A stretch of 64,000 bases of DNA from Paenibacillus tritici (GCF_013204885.1 NZ_JABMKX010000005.1:310001-374000), one strand, 5' to 3'; counted from the stretch's first letter, positions 7,974-19,111 are shown. Translations and numbers: made by a program. Notes: generated by a model not told the origin, from the letters alone.

Positions 7974-10172
7974 ATGAGTGTGAAGGCAAGAAGATTGAAC
8001 GTGTTGGCGGCGTGGGTAATGCTGCTGAGTCTGCTGTGCGGGGGAGTGGCTAGTGCGGCAACGGTGGTGCAGCAGACGTCATCTTATGTTTTTGTGGATG
8101 TGAAGACTACCTATTGGGCCAATGAAGCTATACAGAGTATGGCGAATCAGGGCATTATAACGGGGAACCCGGATGGGTCCTTTAAGCCTGAGGCAGCCAT
8201 TACCAGGGAACAGTTAGCCAAGCTGATTACCCTGACGTTTGGACTTGATCTGGTGTCGGATGGAACGCAGACGTTCTCGGATGTGAATTCCTCTTCCTGG
8301 TCCTACAAATATGTTGAGGCGGCGAAGGATTATCTTACGGGATATTTTCCAGTGAAGGGCAAGCCCTTCTTCGATCCTCAGGCGAGTGCTACCCGTGAAG
8401 ATGTGGCTGTCGCGCTAGTCCGTGCCATGGGTCTGGAGACCGATAAGGTGGATGCTGACAGTATTCTGTACTATAAATTCAGTGACTATGAGGACGTTAC
8501 TCCTCAACTGGCCAAGGAAGTGGCGGTGGCTGTAGATCATAAATTGATTCAAGGCTTCCCCGACGGAACCTTCGGACCAACCAGTCCCATTAACCGGGCT
8601 TCTGTAGCTACTTTGCTGTATCGTGTGTTGAAATCCTCCTATACTACGGCAACGCAGGATGTGAAGCTGGACGTACAGGTTCCGGCACAGGTGGCGGACA
8701 GAACGGTCAAGCTAACGGGCAAAGTGAATGCTGACGCCAAGGTGTATATCAACGATGAAGAAGTAGAGAATGAGAATGGCTCTTTTGCAGAGGCGTATGA
8801 TTTGGATGGAGGAGAGAAGGTCTACGAATTTGTATTCAAGGCGGTTCTGCCGAACGGACGATCGAATACAGTTACGAAGCAGGTGACCTACCAGACCTCC
8901 GGTCCGCAGCTGACGGTGCAGGCTCCAGAGACCTCCAATCAGCTTACAGCCAAGATCACCGGTAAAATCAAGGACAGCGGCGATACGAATCCGGCAGTTA
9001 CGGTTAATGATAAGACCGCCTATGTAGCTTACAACGGGGAATTCAGTGCGGATGTGACGCTGAAGGAAGGCCTCAACAAAATTGTGGTGACTGCGGTCAA
9101 TAAATATGATAAAAAAGCAGTGGTCGAGAAGCAGATTATCGTGACCTTGGGCGGACCTGTGCTGACGCTGGATCTGATTCCGGAGACCAGCAGCAGCAAG
9201 ACGATCACTTTAAGCGGCAAAGTGACTGACAAGAATGACAGCAATCCTAAGATCTATATGAACGATGAGCTGGTGGGCAGTTACGGTTCCTTCAACAAGA
9301 CGGTTACGCTGAAAGAAGGGGCGAATACTTTTAACTTCAAGGCTACGAATAGCTTGGGCAAAAGCTCAGTGGTCATTACCAAGGTAATCACCTTTAATGT
9401 AGACGGACCTGTGCTTACGCTCGATCTGATCCCTGAGACCAGCAGCAGCAAGACGGTAACCCTCAGTGGTAAAGCGACTGACAAGAACGACAGCTACCCG
9501 AAGATTTATATGAATGACGAGCTTGTAGGGGATTACGGCTCCTTCAACAAGACAGTAACGCTCAAAGAAGGAGTGAATACGTTCACCTTCAAGGCTGTTA
9601 ACAGTCTGGGTAAAAGTTCGGCCATTGCCACCAAGACCATTACCTTTGCTGTGGACAGTCCCGTGCTGACGCTGGATCTGATCCCCGAGACGAGCAGCGG
9701 CAAGACGGTTACCTTAAGCGGTAAGGCGAGTGACAAGAATGACAGCTCACCTAAGATCTACATGAATGACGAACTCGTAGGTGAATATGGCTCCTTCAAC
9801 AAGACAGTAACCCTCAAAGAGGGAGTGAATACCTTCACCTTCAAGGCTGTGAACAGCTTGGGCAAAAGCTCGGAGCCTGTAACCAAGACCATCACGTTCA
9901 ATGTAAGCGAGCCGGTGCTGGTTCTGGATTACATTCCTGAGACGACCAAGACGAAACAGCTTACCTTGACCGGGAAAGCCACGGATGCGAACGACAGCAG
10001 TCCCAAAATCTATCTGAATGACGAACTGATCAGCAGCTATGGAAGCTTCTATAAATCGGTGACGCTGGCTGAGGGCAGTAACACGTTTGTATTCAAGGTC
10101 ACCAACAGCTTCGGCAAAGTAGTAACGGTTGAGAAGACGGTAGTTTATACGCCGGAGGCGAGTAAGGAGTAG
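7974..10172 (+). CDS. SLH-anchored surface protein with tandem Ig-like repeats
   Basis: The 732-residue protein has a Sec signal peptide (cleavage after VASA near residue 28). Three SLH domains follow, starting near residues 40 (FVDVKTTYW), 104 (FSDVNSSSW) and 166 (FSDYEDV), which bind pyruvylated secondary cell-wall polymer. The rest is about six Ig-like beta-sandwich units. The last four are nearly identical 84-residue repeats starting LDLIPETSSSKTVTLSGK, spaced 252 bp at about 9156, 9408, 9660 and 9912. ATG 7974 gives a clean signal peptide; the frame stays open to TTG 7911 but those residues do not fit a leader. A TATAAT lies at 7885-7890. Confidence 0.85.
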   Translation: MSVKARRLNVLAAWVMLLSLLCGGVASAATVVQQTSSYVFVDVKTTYWANEAIQSMANQGIITGNPDGSFKPEAAITREQLAKLITLTFGLDLVSDGTQTFSDVNSSSWSYKYVEAAKDYLTGYFPVKGKPFFDPQASATREDVAVALVRAMGLETDKVDADSILYYKFSDYEDVTPQLAKEVAVAVDHKLIQGFPDGTFGPTSPINRASVATLLYRVLKSSYTTATQDVKLDVQVPAQVADRTVKLTGKVNADAKVYINDEEVENENGSFAEAYDLDGGEKVYEFVFKAVLPNGRSNTVTKQVTYQTSGPQLTVQAPETSNQLTAKITGKIKDSGDTNPAVTVNDKTAYVAYNGEFSADVTLKEGLNKIVVTAVNKYDKKAVVEKQIIVTLGGPVLTLDLIPETSSSKTITLSGKVTDKNDSNPKIYMNDELVGSYGSFNKTVTLKEGANTFNFKATNSLGKSSVVITKVITFNVDGPVLTLDLIPETSSSKTVTLSGKATDKNDSYPKIYMNDELVGDYGSFNKTVTLKEGVNTFTFKAVNSLGKSSAIATKTITFAVDSPVLTLDLIPETSSGKTVTLSGKASDKNDSSPKIYMNDELVGEYGSFNKTVTLKEGVNTFTFKAVNSLGKSSEPVTKTITFNVSEPVLVLDYIPETTKTKQLTLTGKATDANDSSPKIYLNDELISSYGSFYKSVTLAEGSNTFVFKVTNSFGKVVTVEKTVVYTPEASKE
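9156..10150 (+). repeat. 252-bp in-frame tandem repeats in the SLH protein gene
   Basis: Four consecutive units of 252 bp encode 84-residue Ig-like repeats and are very similar at DNA level; blocks such as GACGAGCTTGTAGG and TCCTTCAACAAGACAGTAAC recur. The last unit is the most diverged. The arrangement suits copy-number change by recombination. Confidence 0.85.
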
Positions 10173-10196
10173 GGTTGGAGTAGTGCGGATGAAGCT

Positions 10197-10234
10197 AAAA
10201 CGATGGGGGCCTTAGCGGTCTTCGTCGTTTTTTT
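10197..10234 (+). terminator. Terminator after the SLH/Ig-like protein
   Basis: A 15-bp stem with several G-T pairs starts AAAACGATGGGGGCC at 10197, has a TTAGC loop and returns through GGTCTTCGTCG into seven T ending at 10234. Confidence 0.8.
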
Positions 10235-10454
10235 GTATGAAGTTTTGACAGATTTCAGACAAAATGTGACAAAACACCGGAGGTAAGTTGATTTTCTGCG
10301 ACCCTGTTAAGGAAGTAATAGACATTTTCGCGAAAAAAATGTAACATCCATGTTGTGAAATTTCTTAAACAGGACTTAACTGGGGGAGGAGTAATAATAT
10401 AACTATAAGTATAAAGTGTGAGGATTGAACTAGGGAGAAAGAAGGAGATGAAGT
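10235..10454 (+). promoter_or_regulatory. Long leader/promoter region of the 1756-aa SLH protein
   Basis: This 220-base interval holds a TTGACA at 10245-10250 without a well-spaced -10, a perfect palindrome TTTTCGCGAAAA at 10325-10336, and an AT-rich stretch with TATAAC/TATAAG elements near 10400-10415. AAGGAG at 10442-10447 is the ribosome-binding site. The exact start of transcription cannot be fixed; the long leader and palindrome suggest regulated expression. Confidence 0.4.
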
Positions 10455-13400
10455 ATGTATTCGAAGAAATTAAGAACGACGGTTTCCATGGTTCTGGTCT
10501 TATTGTTATCGTTATTAAGTGTGCTTGAGGTATCAGCCGCTTCGTTCAGAGCAGGGGTAGTCTCGAATGACCGGCTCCCGGACGGCACACAAAAGATTAT
10601 GGTCAATAGTGTAGTAGATGTGACTTATAGCGATCTTAAGGTTCTAAATGAGGTTAAGTTTGTACTTATGAAAGAAGATGCCCAGATAGCCAGCAAGGTG
10701 AAGGCGAGAAGTGAAGCCAAGCTGACTGTGCTGGATGCAGTGTATACTTCTATGGAATACAATTATCTTTCTTTTGAAGGGCTGGCTGCCGGTGAGGAAT
10801 ACTCTCTTCATGCCGAATATACGGGCGAGCAGGGGCTGGTGGTGACACAGGCACAGAGCATCCGTGTACCTTCAGCTACGGGGATTGATATCTCTGTAGA
10901 ACGGATGACGAAGGATTCCAATACATATGAAAGTGCTACACAATCGGAGATCCGCAGCGATGATAAGAATGTAAGGCTTACCATTCTGAATAATGGTGTT
11001 CCGCTTGTGAATGGATCTGTGGCGGTATGGATGAATTATCAGTCCTTTAACTATACCACCGATGCGAACGGACAGATTCAGCTTAGGGATAATCATCAAT
11101 TATATATGAATAGTCCGGTTATGTTCGTATTGCTTAAGCAGGGGAGCGAGCAGTATGAAGCCAAGCCAATCTATGTAACTGATCTGGAGCAAGCGGGTAC
11201 GTATATGGTGGCTGTCCGTTATCTGGATGCCAAGGGGAAGCTGTTCACCCAGCCGTTCCTGACCAACTCCGGACTCAGTGGAATGGTGAACCAGTTTGCT
11301 GTGCCGGGATATACGGTGCTGGTATTCAGAACGGGAGAGGTGTCTGGAGACTATAAAGCTTATATAGCCACTGAGAACCGTGAAGCTTACATGTTCCAGA
11401 TTCCTGCCTCTTCATTGTACGCAACGGAAGATGGGCTACACAAAGAAATCATCAAGGATGCCAGTGACTACAGCCGGATCAGCTTTCGGGCTGCCTGGGA
11501 CGGTGAGCCTGTATCTGTAGAGAACTATTCTCTCATTGATAACACCAGGTACAAACAGATTGATAATGCGAGAGGTTCTAAGCTCTTTTTCGGGCAAAGT
11601 ATCTATCTTGAGAAGAATAGGGAATATGAATTCACCTCAATTGCAAGAGGGTATGATACCAAGGACAGGATTATATTCCGCAATAAAATCACGCCGACTG
11701 AAGCAAAACATGAAGTATTCTATGATGGACATTCCCGGGATTTCAGCAAGCTGCATTTTCAGGTGCCTGCTACGGGGGGGAATCAAGGTAAAATAAACAT
11801 CTCTTATCTGAATGAAAGATATAACTATAATCAGATCAGTCCTACGGTTATTGCCGAAGGCGGTAATCTGTATGTACCTAAGGGCGAACAAATTCACCGT
11901 CTGACGGCAAACACCACTTTTGGCGGTACGGATTCTAACAGCAACCCGAATGAGCTTGTGCTGAATTCATACTTTACTCCGTCTGACGATGAGTATACCT
12001 TCCACGGCGGCAGTACCTACAAGGCCGGAATCAGCTTCCAGGTGCCAGGCTCCAGTTACTATGAGGAGGCTGAACTCCGCAATCAGGTTGTTCTGGGCGA
12101 GAGTGTGAATGTTCTGGTCAAAGTGACAGATGAGTACGAGAATCGTCTTGATCTCAGCAGTAATTATAAGCTGGTCATCACAGACGAGAGCGGCGCAGTG
12201 ATCTCGAATGACTCTCTGTATTGGTCCACTGAGGAACAGGAAGGGAAATTGCAGCGGATCAATAAGCGGGATTGGAAGCCTGCCAAATCAGGGACGTATA
12301 AGGTTCAATTATTCCCATATGTATACCAAAGCGGCGGGTACGTAATGGGAGAGTTGCTGAGTGAGGCCGAACTGAAGGTTCTGCCGAAGAACGAATTGGA
12401 TATTGAGATTAGAGGCAACGATGGCCAACTGGTTGACCTGGTAGACAAGCCATACCTGACCATTGACCAGGCGCAGAAGGTAACGATTACTGTACGCCAG
12501 CATGATACGGGTGCCCAGGGGCAACCAGTGGCCGGAGTGCAGATCAGCCGTTATGAAGAGGTGCTTGGCACCACTGATGAGCAAGGAACGTTCATCATTC
12601 CTGCGGACAAGGCTGCTTATATTGGTGAGCTGTACTTTAAGAAAGCTGATTATTTATCTAAAAGTGTGAACGTAGCGGTGATTGATCCGCAATCGCAGGC
12701 TGTCATCCGTGTGCGGGGTCTCGATAAGGCTGAAGGCGGGAACTATGCGGGCGGTGTTCCGCTGGACGATGCGAATATCCAGGCTACAGTGAAAAGAAGC
12801 GACGGGATTTCTTACGTTGTCAATTCTTATATTCGCACGCCTGGGTCACAGGGATTCCTGGTGGTAGATTCTCCTTCATCCGTAGACGTAGACTTCATGC
12901 GCTACAACAGAAGCCATAACGGAGTGGAGGCCAAATACGGTTACTACATGTTTGGCTCCATTAACACAGAACCCGGCAAGGAATATTCGCTGGTGCTGGA
13001 CGCCAGACAAGAGCTTCAGGAAGTCAGCAAGGTTACATTGGATCAGCCGGCAGATGAGCTGTATGTGGTACGCCAGGCTTTGGCAGGGGCGGATTATATT
13101 CCTTATGTGATCGACAACAATCCTGCAGGTGAGAATTATTTCTACGCAACTCAAGGAACCTACAGTATGCTGGCACATACCCGGTCAGACACTTTTGTAT
13201 ACCGTGATCAGGTGGTAATCGGTGCAGGAGACAATAGCTTGTCGATGGATGATAGTGCGTCCGCGCTGGCTACGCTGGTGGCGCCTGAATCGGGGACCAT
13301 CTATGCGGTTAAATATAAGACTGCGGGCCAATCGACACTCCAAGGCTATGCGTATAATGCTAACCAGGTACAAATTACCCCTGGCGATGTAATAGTAAGT

Positions 13401-15725
13401 GTAGACCAAATCATGGGTGCGATAGAATACCAGTACGATATTCATTTCGCACCTGGAACGCTGCAAGCAAGTACACTCACCCAGATTGCGCCGCCAGCCT
13501 TGAAAGGGCTGGATATTGTGGGATTGCAGAATGGCAAATTGATCCGGCCTGCTGGTACGACCTTGCTTGAGATTGGACTGGTCGATACGGCAGGCAACTC
13601 CATCGGACAAATCAAGAAGCCGCAAATTCTGGTTGCCAATGGCGGATCAAGCAGAGGCAGCAAGAGTCTGTACCCGGAAGCGGCTAGTTATGAGCTTCAG
13701 AACGAAGCGGGAAAAGTACTATCCAAAGAGACTTTACTGGGCTACCCGCTAAGAGCGATTACTTATGATTATACCGATAACAAATTGTTGACTGACGGTA
13801 CTTATGTGATCAAAGCTTCGATGACCATTGATGGACAGACCTATACCCTGGACAAAAAAGTAATCCTGGAGTCGTCAGGAGGTACTGTGGTTAATCCTGA
13901 CCCTAACCCGCCGGGAAGTGATAATGGAAGTAGCGGCGGCAATACTGGTACGAATCCAAATCCTGCACCGGCACCAGGGGGAAGCGGGCCAGGAGCACCT
14001 GGACCTGCAGCAACACCGGCTGCTCCAGCTCCTGCTGCATCAACGGGTAATAACGAGAAGATTCAACAGCAGAATGATAAGCTGCAAGACTTGCTGAAGA
14101 ACACTTCCGGCTCCGCAGCAGAGAAAGCCACGGCAGCACAGAATGCGCTGTCCAGCATTGCCGAGTCACTCAAATCAGCTAAAACTCCTGCACAAGCTGA
14201 ACAGAACAGTAAGAGTCTGTCTCTGGCCATGGATACAGCAGCGCAGCTGCTGGGAACTATTCAGGATTCCGCAGAGAAACAGAAGATTGTAAGTTCTATT
14301 ACTCAATTGGTTGATAGTGCGCCGTATTTACTGAACAAGCTGGATAGCTCCAGCAAGGCAGTAGAAGTTGCCCAGGCACTTATCCATAATGCGGCTGCAG
14401 TGCTGAATAATGCGCAGGGCATCAAGGCTGAAGAGATTCAGAAGCTGAAGGATGCCGTTATTACTTCCAGCCAGGCTGCGCTTAACAAAGCTGGTGAGGT
14501 CACAATTGCCAAAGAAAATGTAACCGTAGAAGGAAACGCCGTCTCTTCACAGCTGGATTCGGGATTAATCAGCGGACAGATTGAAACGGCGAAGCAGGCA
14601 TTAGCATCAGTCGCCGGAGATTTGACAAGTAAGCTTGGAGCTGGAACAGCTGCTAACCTGAAGCTTAGCCTGACGGTGAAGGTACCTCCGGTGGATAAAG
14701 GGATTCATAAGCTGAACACCACTCTTCCATCAGAGATACTTACGCTGGTGAAAGAGAATGATATTGCCGGATTGAAGATTCAAATGGACCAGACGGCTTT
14801 CACCATTGAGCCTGACACCTTCGGTAAGGTTGAGGCAGGCCAGAAGATTAATCTGGCAGCAGAGGTTGTACAGAATGCTGTGATTAACAAACCCCGCCAG
14901 GCAGAACCGCTGGCCAATATCCCAGTGATGGAATTCAGTGCTTCTGTGGGCGGCCAGCCGGTGAAGAGCTTCGCTAAGCCGGTCGATGTGACCTTTGATG
15001 TGTCTTCTATTGATACCTCCAAATACTCAGAGACTAATCTGGAGAATCTGACCGTGTACGTCCTGAATGAGAAGAGTCTTACCTGGGAAGCGGTTGGTGG
15101 TAAATATGATCCTGTTACTCAAACTGTAACTGCACCGAGAGGACACTTTAGTAAGTACACAGTGATGCTTGGAGCTGCTGCCTTCACGGATGTTCCTGCT
15201 ACTCACTGGGCTGTTAAAGAGATCAATTATTTGTTGACCAAGGGCGTTCTGGACGAGAGCGGAGTATTTGCTCCATCCAGCAAGATTACCCGCCAGCAAT
15301 TCGCGGCCATGATCGCCAGAACTTATGGTCTGAATGGGGAAGGCCAAACCTTGCCTTTCAAGGATATTAAACCAACGAATCCTTATGCAGATGAGATTGC
15401 GGCTGCTTATGCTGCGGGTATCATTAACGGCAAATCTTCTGTTGCCTTTGACCCCGAGGCAACCATCACACGTGAAGAGATCGCAACGATGCTTGCGCGG
15501 GCAATTACAACGTATAATGGTAAATCGGCTGTTACCCAGCCGGCAGCAGTGATTGCCTCCTTCACAGATGGAGCCAAAATATCGGGTTGGGCTGCTTCAA
15601 GCGTGGCGTTGACTAAGAGCACTCATTTATTTGAAGGCTTCGAGGATCAAAGCTTCCGCCCTGCTCAAACCGCCAGCAAAGCAGAAGCTGCTGCCTTGAT
15701 CTACCGGTTGTATCAGCTGAAATAA
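10455..15725 (+). CDS. Giant SLH-domain surface protein, 1756 aa
   Basis: A Sec signal peptide ends after LEVSA near residue 28. Residues about 30-1140 are a multidomain beta-rich exoprotein region with no enzyme motif I recognise; one part (ISRYEEVLGTTDEQGTFIIP) looks like a carboxypeptidase-regulatory or Ig-like fold. Residues about 1142-1198 are a Pro/Ala/Gly/Asn-rich linker, and 1200-1350 are Ala-rich helices. Three C-terminal SLH domains start near 1576 (FTDVPATHWA), 1635 (FKDIKPTNPY) and 1702 (FTDGAKISGW). AAGGAG seven bases before ATG 10455 fixes the start. A cell-wall-anchored structural or substrate-binding role is inferred from architecture. Its neighbour is another SLH protein with its SLH domains at the opposite end. 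Confidence 0.85.
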   Translation: MYSKKLRTTVSMVLVLLLSLLSVLEVSAASFRAGVVSNDRLPDGTQKIMVNSVVDVTYSDLKVLNEVKFVLMKEDAQIASKVKARSEAKLTVLDAVYTSMEYNYLSFEGLAAGEEYSLHAEYTGEQGLVVTQAQSIRVPSATGIDISVERMTKDSNTYESATQSEIRSDDKNVRLTILNNGVPLVNGSVAVWMNYQSFNYTTDANGQIQLRDNHQLYMNSPVMFVLLKQGSEQYEAKPIYVTDLEQAGTYMVAVRYLDAKGKLFTQPFLTNSGLSGMVNQFAVPGYTVLVFRTGEVSGDYKAYIATENREAYMFQIPASSLYATEDGLHKEIIKDASDYSRISFRAAWDGEPVSVENYSLIDNTRYKQIDNARGSKLFFGQSIYLEKNREYEFTSIARGYDTKDRIIFRNKITPTEAKHEVFYDGHSRDFSKLHFQVPATGGNQGKINISYLNERYNYNQISPTVIAEGGNLYVPKGEQIHRLTANTTFGGTDSNSNPNELVLNSYFTPSDDEYTFHGGSTYKAGISFQVPGSSYYEEAELRNQVVLGESVNVLVKVTDEYENRLDLSSNYKLVITDESGAVISNDSLYWSTEEQEGKLQRINKRDWKPAKSGTYKVQLFPYVYQSGGYVMGELLSEAELKVLPKNELDIEIRGNDGQLVDLVDKPYLTIDQAQKVTITVRQHDTGAQGQPVAGVQISRYEEVLGTTDEQGTFIIPADKAAYIGELYFKKADYLSKSVNVAVIDPQSQAVIRVRGLDKAEGGNYAGGVPLDDANIQATVKRSDGISYVVNSYIRTPGSQGFLVVDSPSSVDVDFMRYNRSHNGVEAKYGYYMFGSINTEPGKEYSLVLDARQELQEVSKVTLDQPADELYVVRQALAGADYIPYVIDNNPAGENYFYATQGTYSMLAHTRSDTFVYRDQVVIGAGDNSLSMDDSASALATLVAPESGTIYAVKYKTAGQSTLQGYAYNANQVQITPGDVIVSVDQIMGAIEYQYDIHFAPGTLQASTLTQIAPPALKGLDIVGLQNGKLIRPAGTTLLEIGLVDTAGNSIGQIKKPQILVANGGSSRGSKSLYPEAASYELQNEAGKVLSKETLLGYPLRAITYDYTDNKLLTDGTYVIKASMTIDGQTYTLDKKVILESSGGTVVNPDPNPPGSDNGSSGGNTGTNPNPAPAPGGSGPGAPGPAATPAAPAPAASTGNNEKIQQQNDKLQDLLKNTSGSAAEKATAAQNALSSIAESLKSAKTPAQAEQNSKSLSLAMDTAAQLLGTIQDSAEKQKIVSSITQLVDSAPYLLNKLDSSSKAVEVAQALIHNAAAVLNNAQGIKAEEIQKLKDAVITSSQAALNKAGEVTIAKENVTVEGNAVSSQLDSGLISGQIETAKQALASVAGDLTSKLGAGTAANLKLSLTVKVPPVDKGIHKLNTTLPSEILTLVKENDIAGLKIQMDQTAFTIEPDTFGKVEAGQKINLAAEVVQNAVINKPRQAEPLANIPVMEFSASVGGQPVKSFAKPVDVTFDVSSIDTSKYSETNLENLTVYVLNEKSLTWEAVGGKYDPVTQTVTAPRGHFSKYTVMLGAAAFTDVPATHWAVKEINYLLTKGVLDESGVFAPSSKITRQQFAAMIARTYGLNGEGQTLPFKDIKPTNPYADEIAAAYAAGIINGKSSVAFDPEATITREEIATMLARAITTYNGKSAVTQPAAVIASFTDGAKISGWAASSVALTKSTHLFEGFEDQSFRPAQTASKAEAAALIYRLYQLK

Positions 15726-15787
15726 TAAACACTTGCACAATCGGTTCTGACCCTCGTTCTTCTGTTCTTCTCAAAAGAACAAAACTT

Positions 15788-15831
15788 AAAAAGCAGCGAT
15801 TCTCCCGTTTATTGGAGGATCGCTGCTTTTT
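15788..15831. terminator. Bidirectional terminator between convergent genes
   Basis: AAAAAGCAGCGAT pairs with ATCGCTGCTTTTT, extended inward by CTCC/GGAG. The A-run on one side and T-run on the other suit both the giant SLH gene (plus) and the sensor kinase gene (minus). Confidence 0.88.
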
Positions 15832-15859
15832 GTTGTGGCGGGTTGTATATTCTTAAGAG

Positions 15860-18800
15860 TCAGCCGCGCCTCCGCTCCGGGATCACGAAGGATACGGTGG
15901 TGCCCACTTCAGGCTGGCTGTGAATGACCAGCCCTTCGCCATATAGCTGTATTAGCCGCCGGTTGGTGTTCAGCAGCCCGATGCCGCGGGAGGGCAACCC
16001 CGGTCCGCTGTCATCCAGCAGCTTGCTGACCTGCGCTTCTTCCATGCCTTTGCCGTTATCCTCCACTTCGAAGCAGGTATGCCCCTGGCGGCGGTGAATG
16101 CGGATCTGCAGCTTGCCTCCGGCCTTGCGGCTCAGCAGGCCGTGTCTGACTGCATTCTCTACCAGCGGCTGAAGAGTGAGCGGAGGAAGGAGCAGGTCGA
16201 TGCCCTGATCCACATCCCATTCGATCTGCAGGCGTTCTTCGAACCGGGCCTTCTCAATGAACAGATAAGACTCTACCAGCTCCAGCTCATGGGACAATCC
16301 TACGAGCTGCTGCGAGTTCATATAATCGAAGCTTATTCTCAGATAGGAAGAGAAGGCCTCCCCGAGATCGCGCATCTTCGGCAGGTCGAATTCACTTAGT
16401 GCCAGCAGCGAGTTCAGGGTGTTGAACAGGAAATGCGGCTGAATCTGTGCCTGCAGGTAAGCCGCCTCCATCCGCAGACTCTGATTAATGGACTGCTTCA
16501 GTCCGGTCAGTGAACGGACTCTGTATTTCAGCTCCAGGGCATCCACCGGCTTGGCGACATAATCATTGGCCCCCGACAAGAAGCCGGTATAGATATCCGC
16601 CGGCTGATTACGGGCCGTGAGCAGCAGGATCGGCAGCTCCGAGATGGAGAAGCGCTGCCGGACAATCCGGGTTAATTCGTAGCCTGACATATACGGCATC
16701 ATCACATCGGCAATCAGCAGATCCCAAGGCTCGGTGCCGAGCAGCTCGAGCGCTTCCTGAGCGCTGGTGGCGGTAACTAGCTGATGGTACTCTTCCGAGA
16801 GTATGCTGGTGAGCACCTTCAGATTAACCGGATCATCATCGACGGCCAGGATATGAGTCTTGGCGCTCAGGGAGGCAGGCTTCATCTGCGGCGGAACGGA
16901 GAGCTCCGCCGTTGCAGAAGGCTGGCGGGTATCAGACTGCTGTAATAACAGTCTGCTCTCCTCGAGCAGCAGGCCTCTGAGATCCGGGCTGTCCGGCTGT
17001 CTTCCAGCGTCGTTGTGATCCGGTTCCTGCCGGGCCTCGGCAGAAGACGCCAGCGGAAGGGTGAAGGTGAACACCGATCCCTTCCCAAGCTCAGAGTCAA
17101 CGGTGAGTTCCCCGCCATGAAGCTCGGTCAGCTGCTTGCTGATGCTTAGTCCAAGCCCGATGCCGCCCCCGTCAATAATGCCTTTGCTGCCTTGCTCATA
17201 CGGTGAGAAGATCCGCGCCTGTGTCTCTTTCTCGATACCCGCTCCGGTATCCGCTATGCTGATCCTCGCGTGCTTGCCTGCGACTTCAGCGGACACGGTG
17301 ATGGTTCCGGCTTGCGTGTATTTGATGGCGTTGTGCAGCAGATTATAGAGAATCTGCACAATCCGCTTCTCATCGCCCCAGACCGGCGGCAATGAAGCGG
17401 GAAGCTCGTTGCGCAGTTGAAGCTGTTTGCCTTCGATCATGAATTCGAACATTCCCAGCACCCCGGACACCAGCGATCCAATCGCCAGCGGCTCCCGCTG
17501 AAGGATGATCCGCTTCTCCTGCAGGCGGGTCACATCGAGCAGATCGTTCAGCATCAGGGACATTCTGCGGCTGATGGTAATGAGCAGCTCCAGATCCTGA
17601 TGGCTCTGTTCGTCCATGGCCGACCGTTCCTTAGTGGCTACTGTCTGGGCAATGCTGATGATGCCGTGCAGCGGCGTCCGCAGTTCATGCGAGGTATTCG
17701 CCAGGAACTGGTCCTTCTTCTGGTCACTTTCCTTGAGCTGCCGGTTAAGCAGCAGGTTCTCCTCGGCGTTGCGGAAATACCGCTTGAACCAGTAAGCGGA
17801 GAAGCCGATAATCGAGGCAATCACATCCACAGGATAATACAGGATACTTGTCCGGCTATTCGATTCCAAGGCGCCGCCAATGACGCTGGAGCCTATAGCC
17901 GCTGCGGCGAACAGCAGGAAGAACGCATCCTGCTCCTGCCGGACGACCATCCGTCCGATGTAATAGACAACTCCGGTCACCGGAAGCAGATACAGCAGGG
18001 AGAAGAACGGCCTTGCATACACTACGTCATGTGCTGGTAAGAGCAGTACGTAGGCGGTATAGAGCAGAAGGGTGACCAGGTATCCCTTGAACAGACGGCC
18101 TGGACGCTCATTGGCAGAGAAGCTGCGCGTGAGCAGCAGCATGAACAGGGACACCGCAGGATAAGCCAGCATTTTGAGCTTCAGCGCCCAGGTATAATTA
18201 ACCGGAAGCCAGAGCAGCAGCAGCGTATCATTATCGGTGACGATGGAAGCGGCTACCGCCAGCAGCAGGAGGAAGAAGATCAGGAACGCTTTTTGCCGGC
18301 GGTTGAAAAAGAATAAGATGCCCGCATATAACGCGTGCAGCAGCATGATCACGAAGGTAACCAGCTGGAAGCCGATCGAATACATGCGTGCGCTATCCAC
18401 CGCTGCCTGGGAGCCGAAGCGGATCGATCTGACGATCCCGCCTTCCAGCGGATGATCATAGTTGGCTGCCCGGACAAGGAGTACGATTTCCTGTTGTCCT
18501 GGATTCTCATAGGCTGCTGTGTAGGAGACCGCTTTGGGAAGATAGTCCTCGCGGCTCACAGCCAGCTTCCCGAAGCTGGTCTCCTTCTGTTCGTTAATAT
18601 CAATGCTGGAGGAGGCCTGAATACGCTGAATCCAGAAGCCGTAAGGCTCCGGCTGTGACGGGTCTACCAGAATACGCAGCCTGTACGTGCCATAGCCCAG
18701 AGAGGACTGTTCCCCTTCCGGGAAGCCGCCGCTCCAGTCACCGGGAACCTGGACGTAATTCCGGCTCGCCGGGGCTTGTCCGCCAGCATCCTCAGAGGTC

Positions 18801-19051
18801 AGGAATTGACCGGGGAAGAACTCCCATTCCCCATCCAGCCGGATGGTTGGAGAATCCCCGAAATCCCAGCCGCGCATATCAAGCACCCCCTGCTGTGCTT
18901 CAGGATGCTCAGATGCCGTATTTGCGTTAACCCACAGATAGCGCAGGCCGATCAGCAGGGTCAGATATAGGAGCAGCAATAGAATATGCTTCAGATTGAG
19001 GCGTACAGTTGCTTTTATCAAATTAATCGTCATCCCAGTTAGCTTCTTCAT
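15860..19051 (-). CDS. Hybrid sensor with two histidine-kinase modules and a receiver
   Basis: In the 1063-residue protein a TM segment near 20-40 is followed by an extracellular jelly-roll-like domain ([24 protein letters not shown]) of the 7TMR-DISM type and about seven membrane helices (230-430). The first kinase has its H box [16 protein letters not shown] with His near 456 and ATPase boxes [16 protein letters not shown] and [11 protein letters not shown] receiver follows (ILAVDDDP; phospho-acceptor in [16 protein letters not shown] near 781). A second LytS/YesM-type kinase has [16 protein letters not shown] near 870 and ATPase motifs [10 protein letters not shown] and DNGKGM. No partner response regulator is adjacent. 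ATG 19051 has only a weak ribosome-binding site. Confidence 0.88.
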   Translation of the reverse strand: MKKLTGMTINLIKATVRLNLKHILLLLLYLTLLIGLRYLWVNANTASEHPEAQQGVLDMRGWDFGDSPTIRLDGEWEFFPGQFLTSEDAGGQAPASRNYVQVPGDWSGGFPEGEQSSLGYGTYRLRILVDPSQPEPYGFWIQRIQASSSIDINEQKETSFGKLAVSREDYLPKAVSYTAAYENPGQQEIVLLVRAANYDHPLEGGIVRSIRFGSQAAVDSARMYSIGFQLVTFVIMLLHALYAGILFFFNRRQKAFLIFFLLLLAVAASIVTDNDTLLLLWLPVNYTWALKLKMLAYPAVSLFMLLLTRSFSANERPGRLFKGYLVTLLLYTAYVLLLPAHDVVYARPFFSLLYLLPVTGVVYYIGRMVVRQEQDAFFLLFAAAAIGSSVIGGALESNSRTSILYYPVDVIASIIGFSAYWFKRYFRNAEENLLLNRQLKESDQKKDQFLANTSHELRTPLHGIISIAQTVATKERSAMDEQSHQDLELLITISRRMSLMLNDLLDVTRLQEKRIILQREPLAIGSLVSGVLGMFEFMIEGKQLQLRNELPASLPPVWGDEKRIVQILYNLLHNAIKYTQAGTITVSAEVAGKHARISIADTGAGIEKETQARIFSPYEQGSKGIIDGGGIGLGLSISKQLTELHGGELTVDSELGKGSVFTFTLPLASSAEARQEPDHNDAGRQPDSPDLRGLLLEESRLLLQQSDTRQPSATAELSVPPQMKPASLSAKTHILAVDDDPVNLKVLTSILSEEYHQLVTATSAQEALELLGTEPWDLLIADVMMPYMSGYELTRIVRQRFSISELPILLLTARNQPADIYTGFLSGANDYVAKPVDALELKYRVRSLTGLKQSINQSLRMEAAYLQAQIQPHFLFNTLNSLLALSEFDLPKMRDLGEAFSSYLRISFDYMNSQQLVGLSHELELVESYLFIEKARFEERLQIEWDVDQGIDLLLPPLTLQPLVENAVRHGLLSRKAGGKLQIRIHRRQGHTCFEVEDNGKGMEEAQVSKLLDDSGPGLPSRGIGLLNTNRRLIQLYGEGLVIHSQPEVGTTVSFVIPERRRG

Positions 19052-19111
19052 ACCGTTTCAATTCGACATATTATGATAGTTATCCTGCCGGATCAGGCAA
19101 CGACTTCTATT

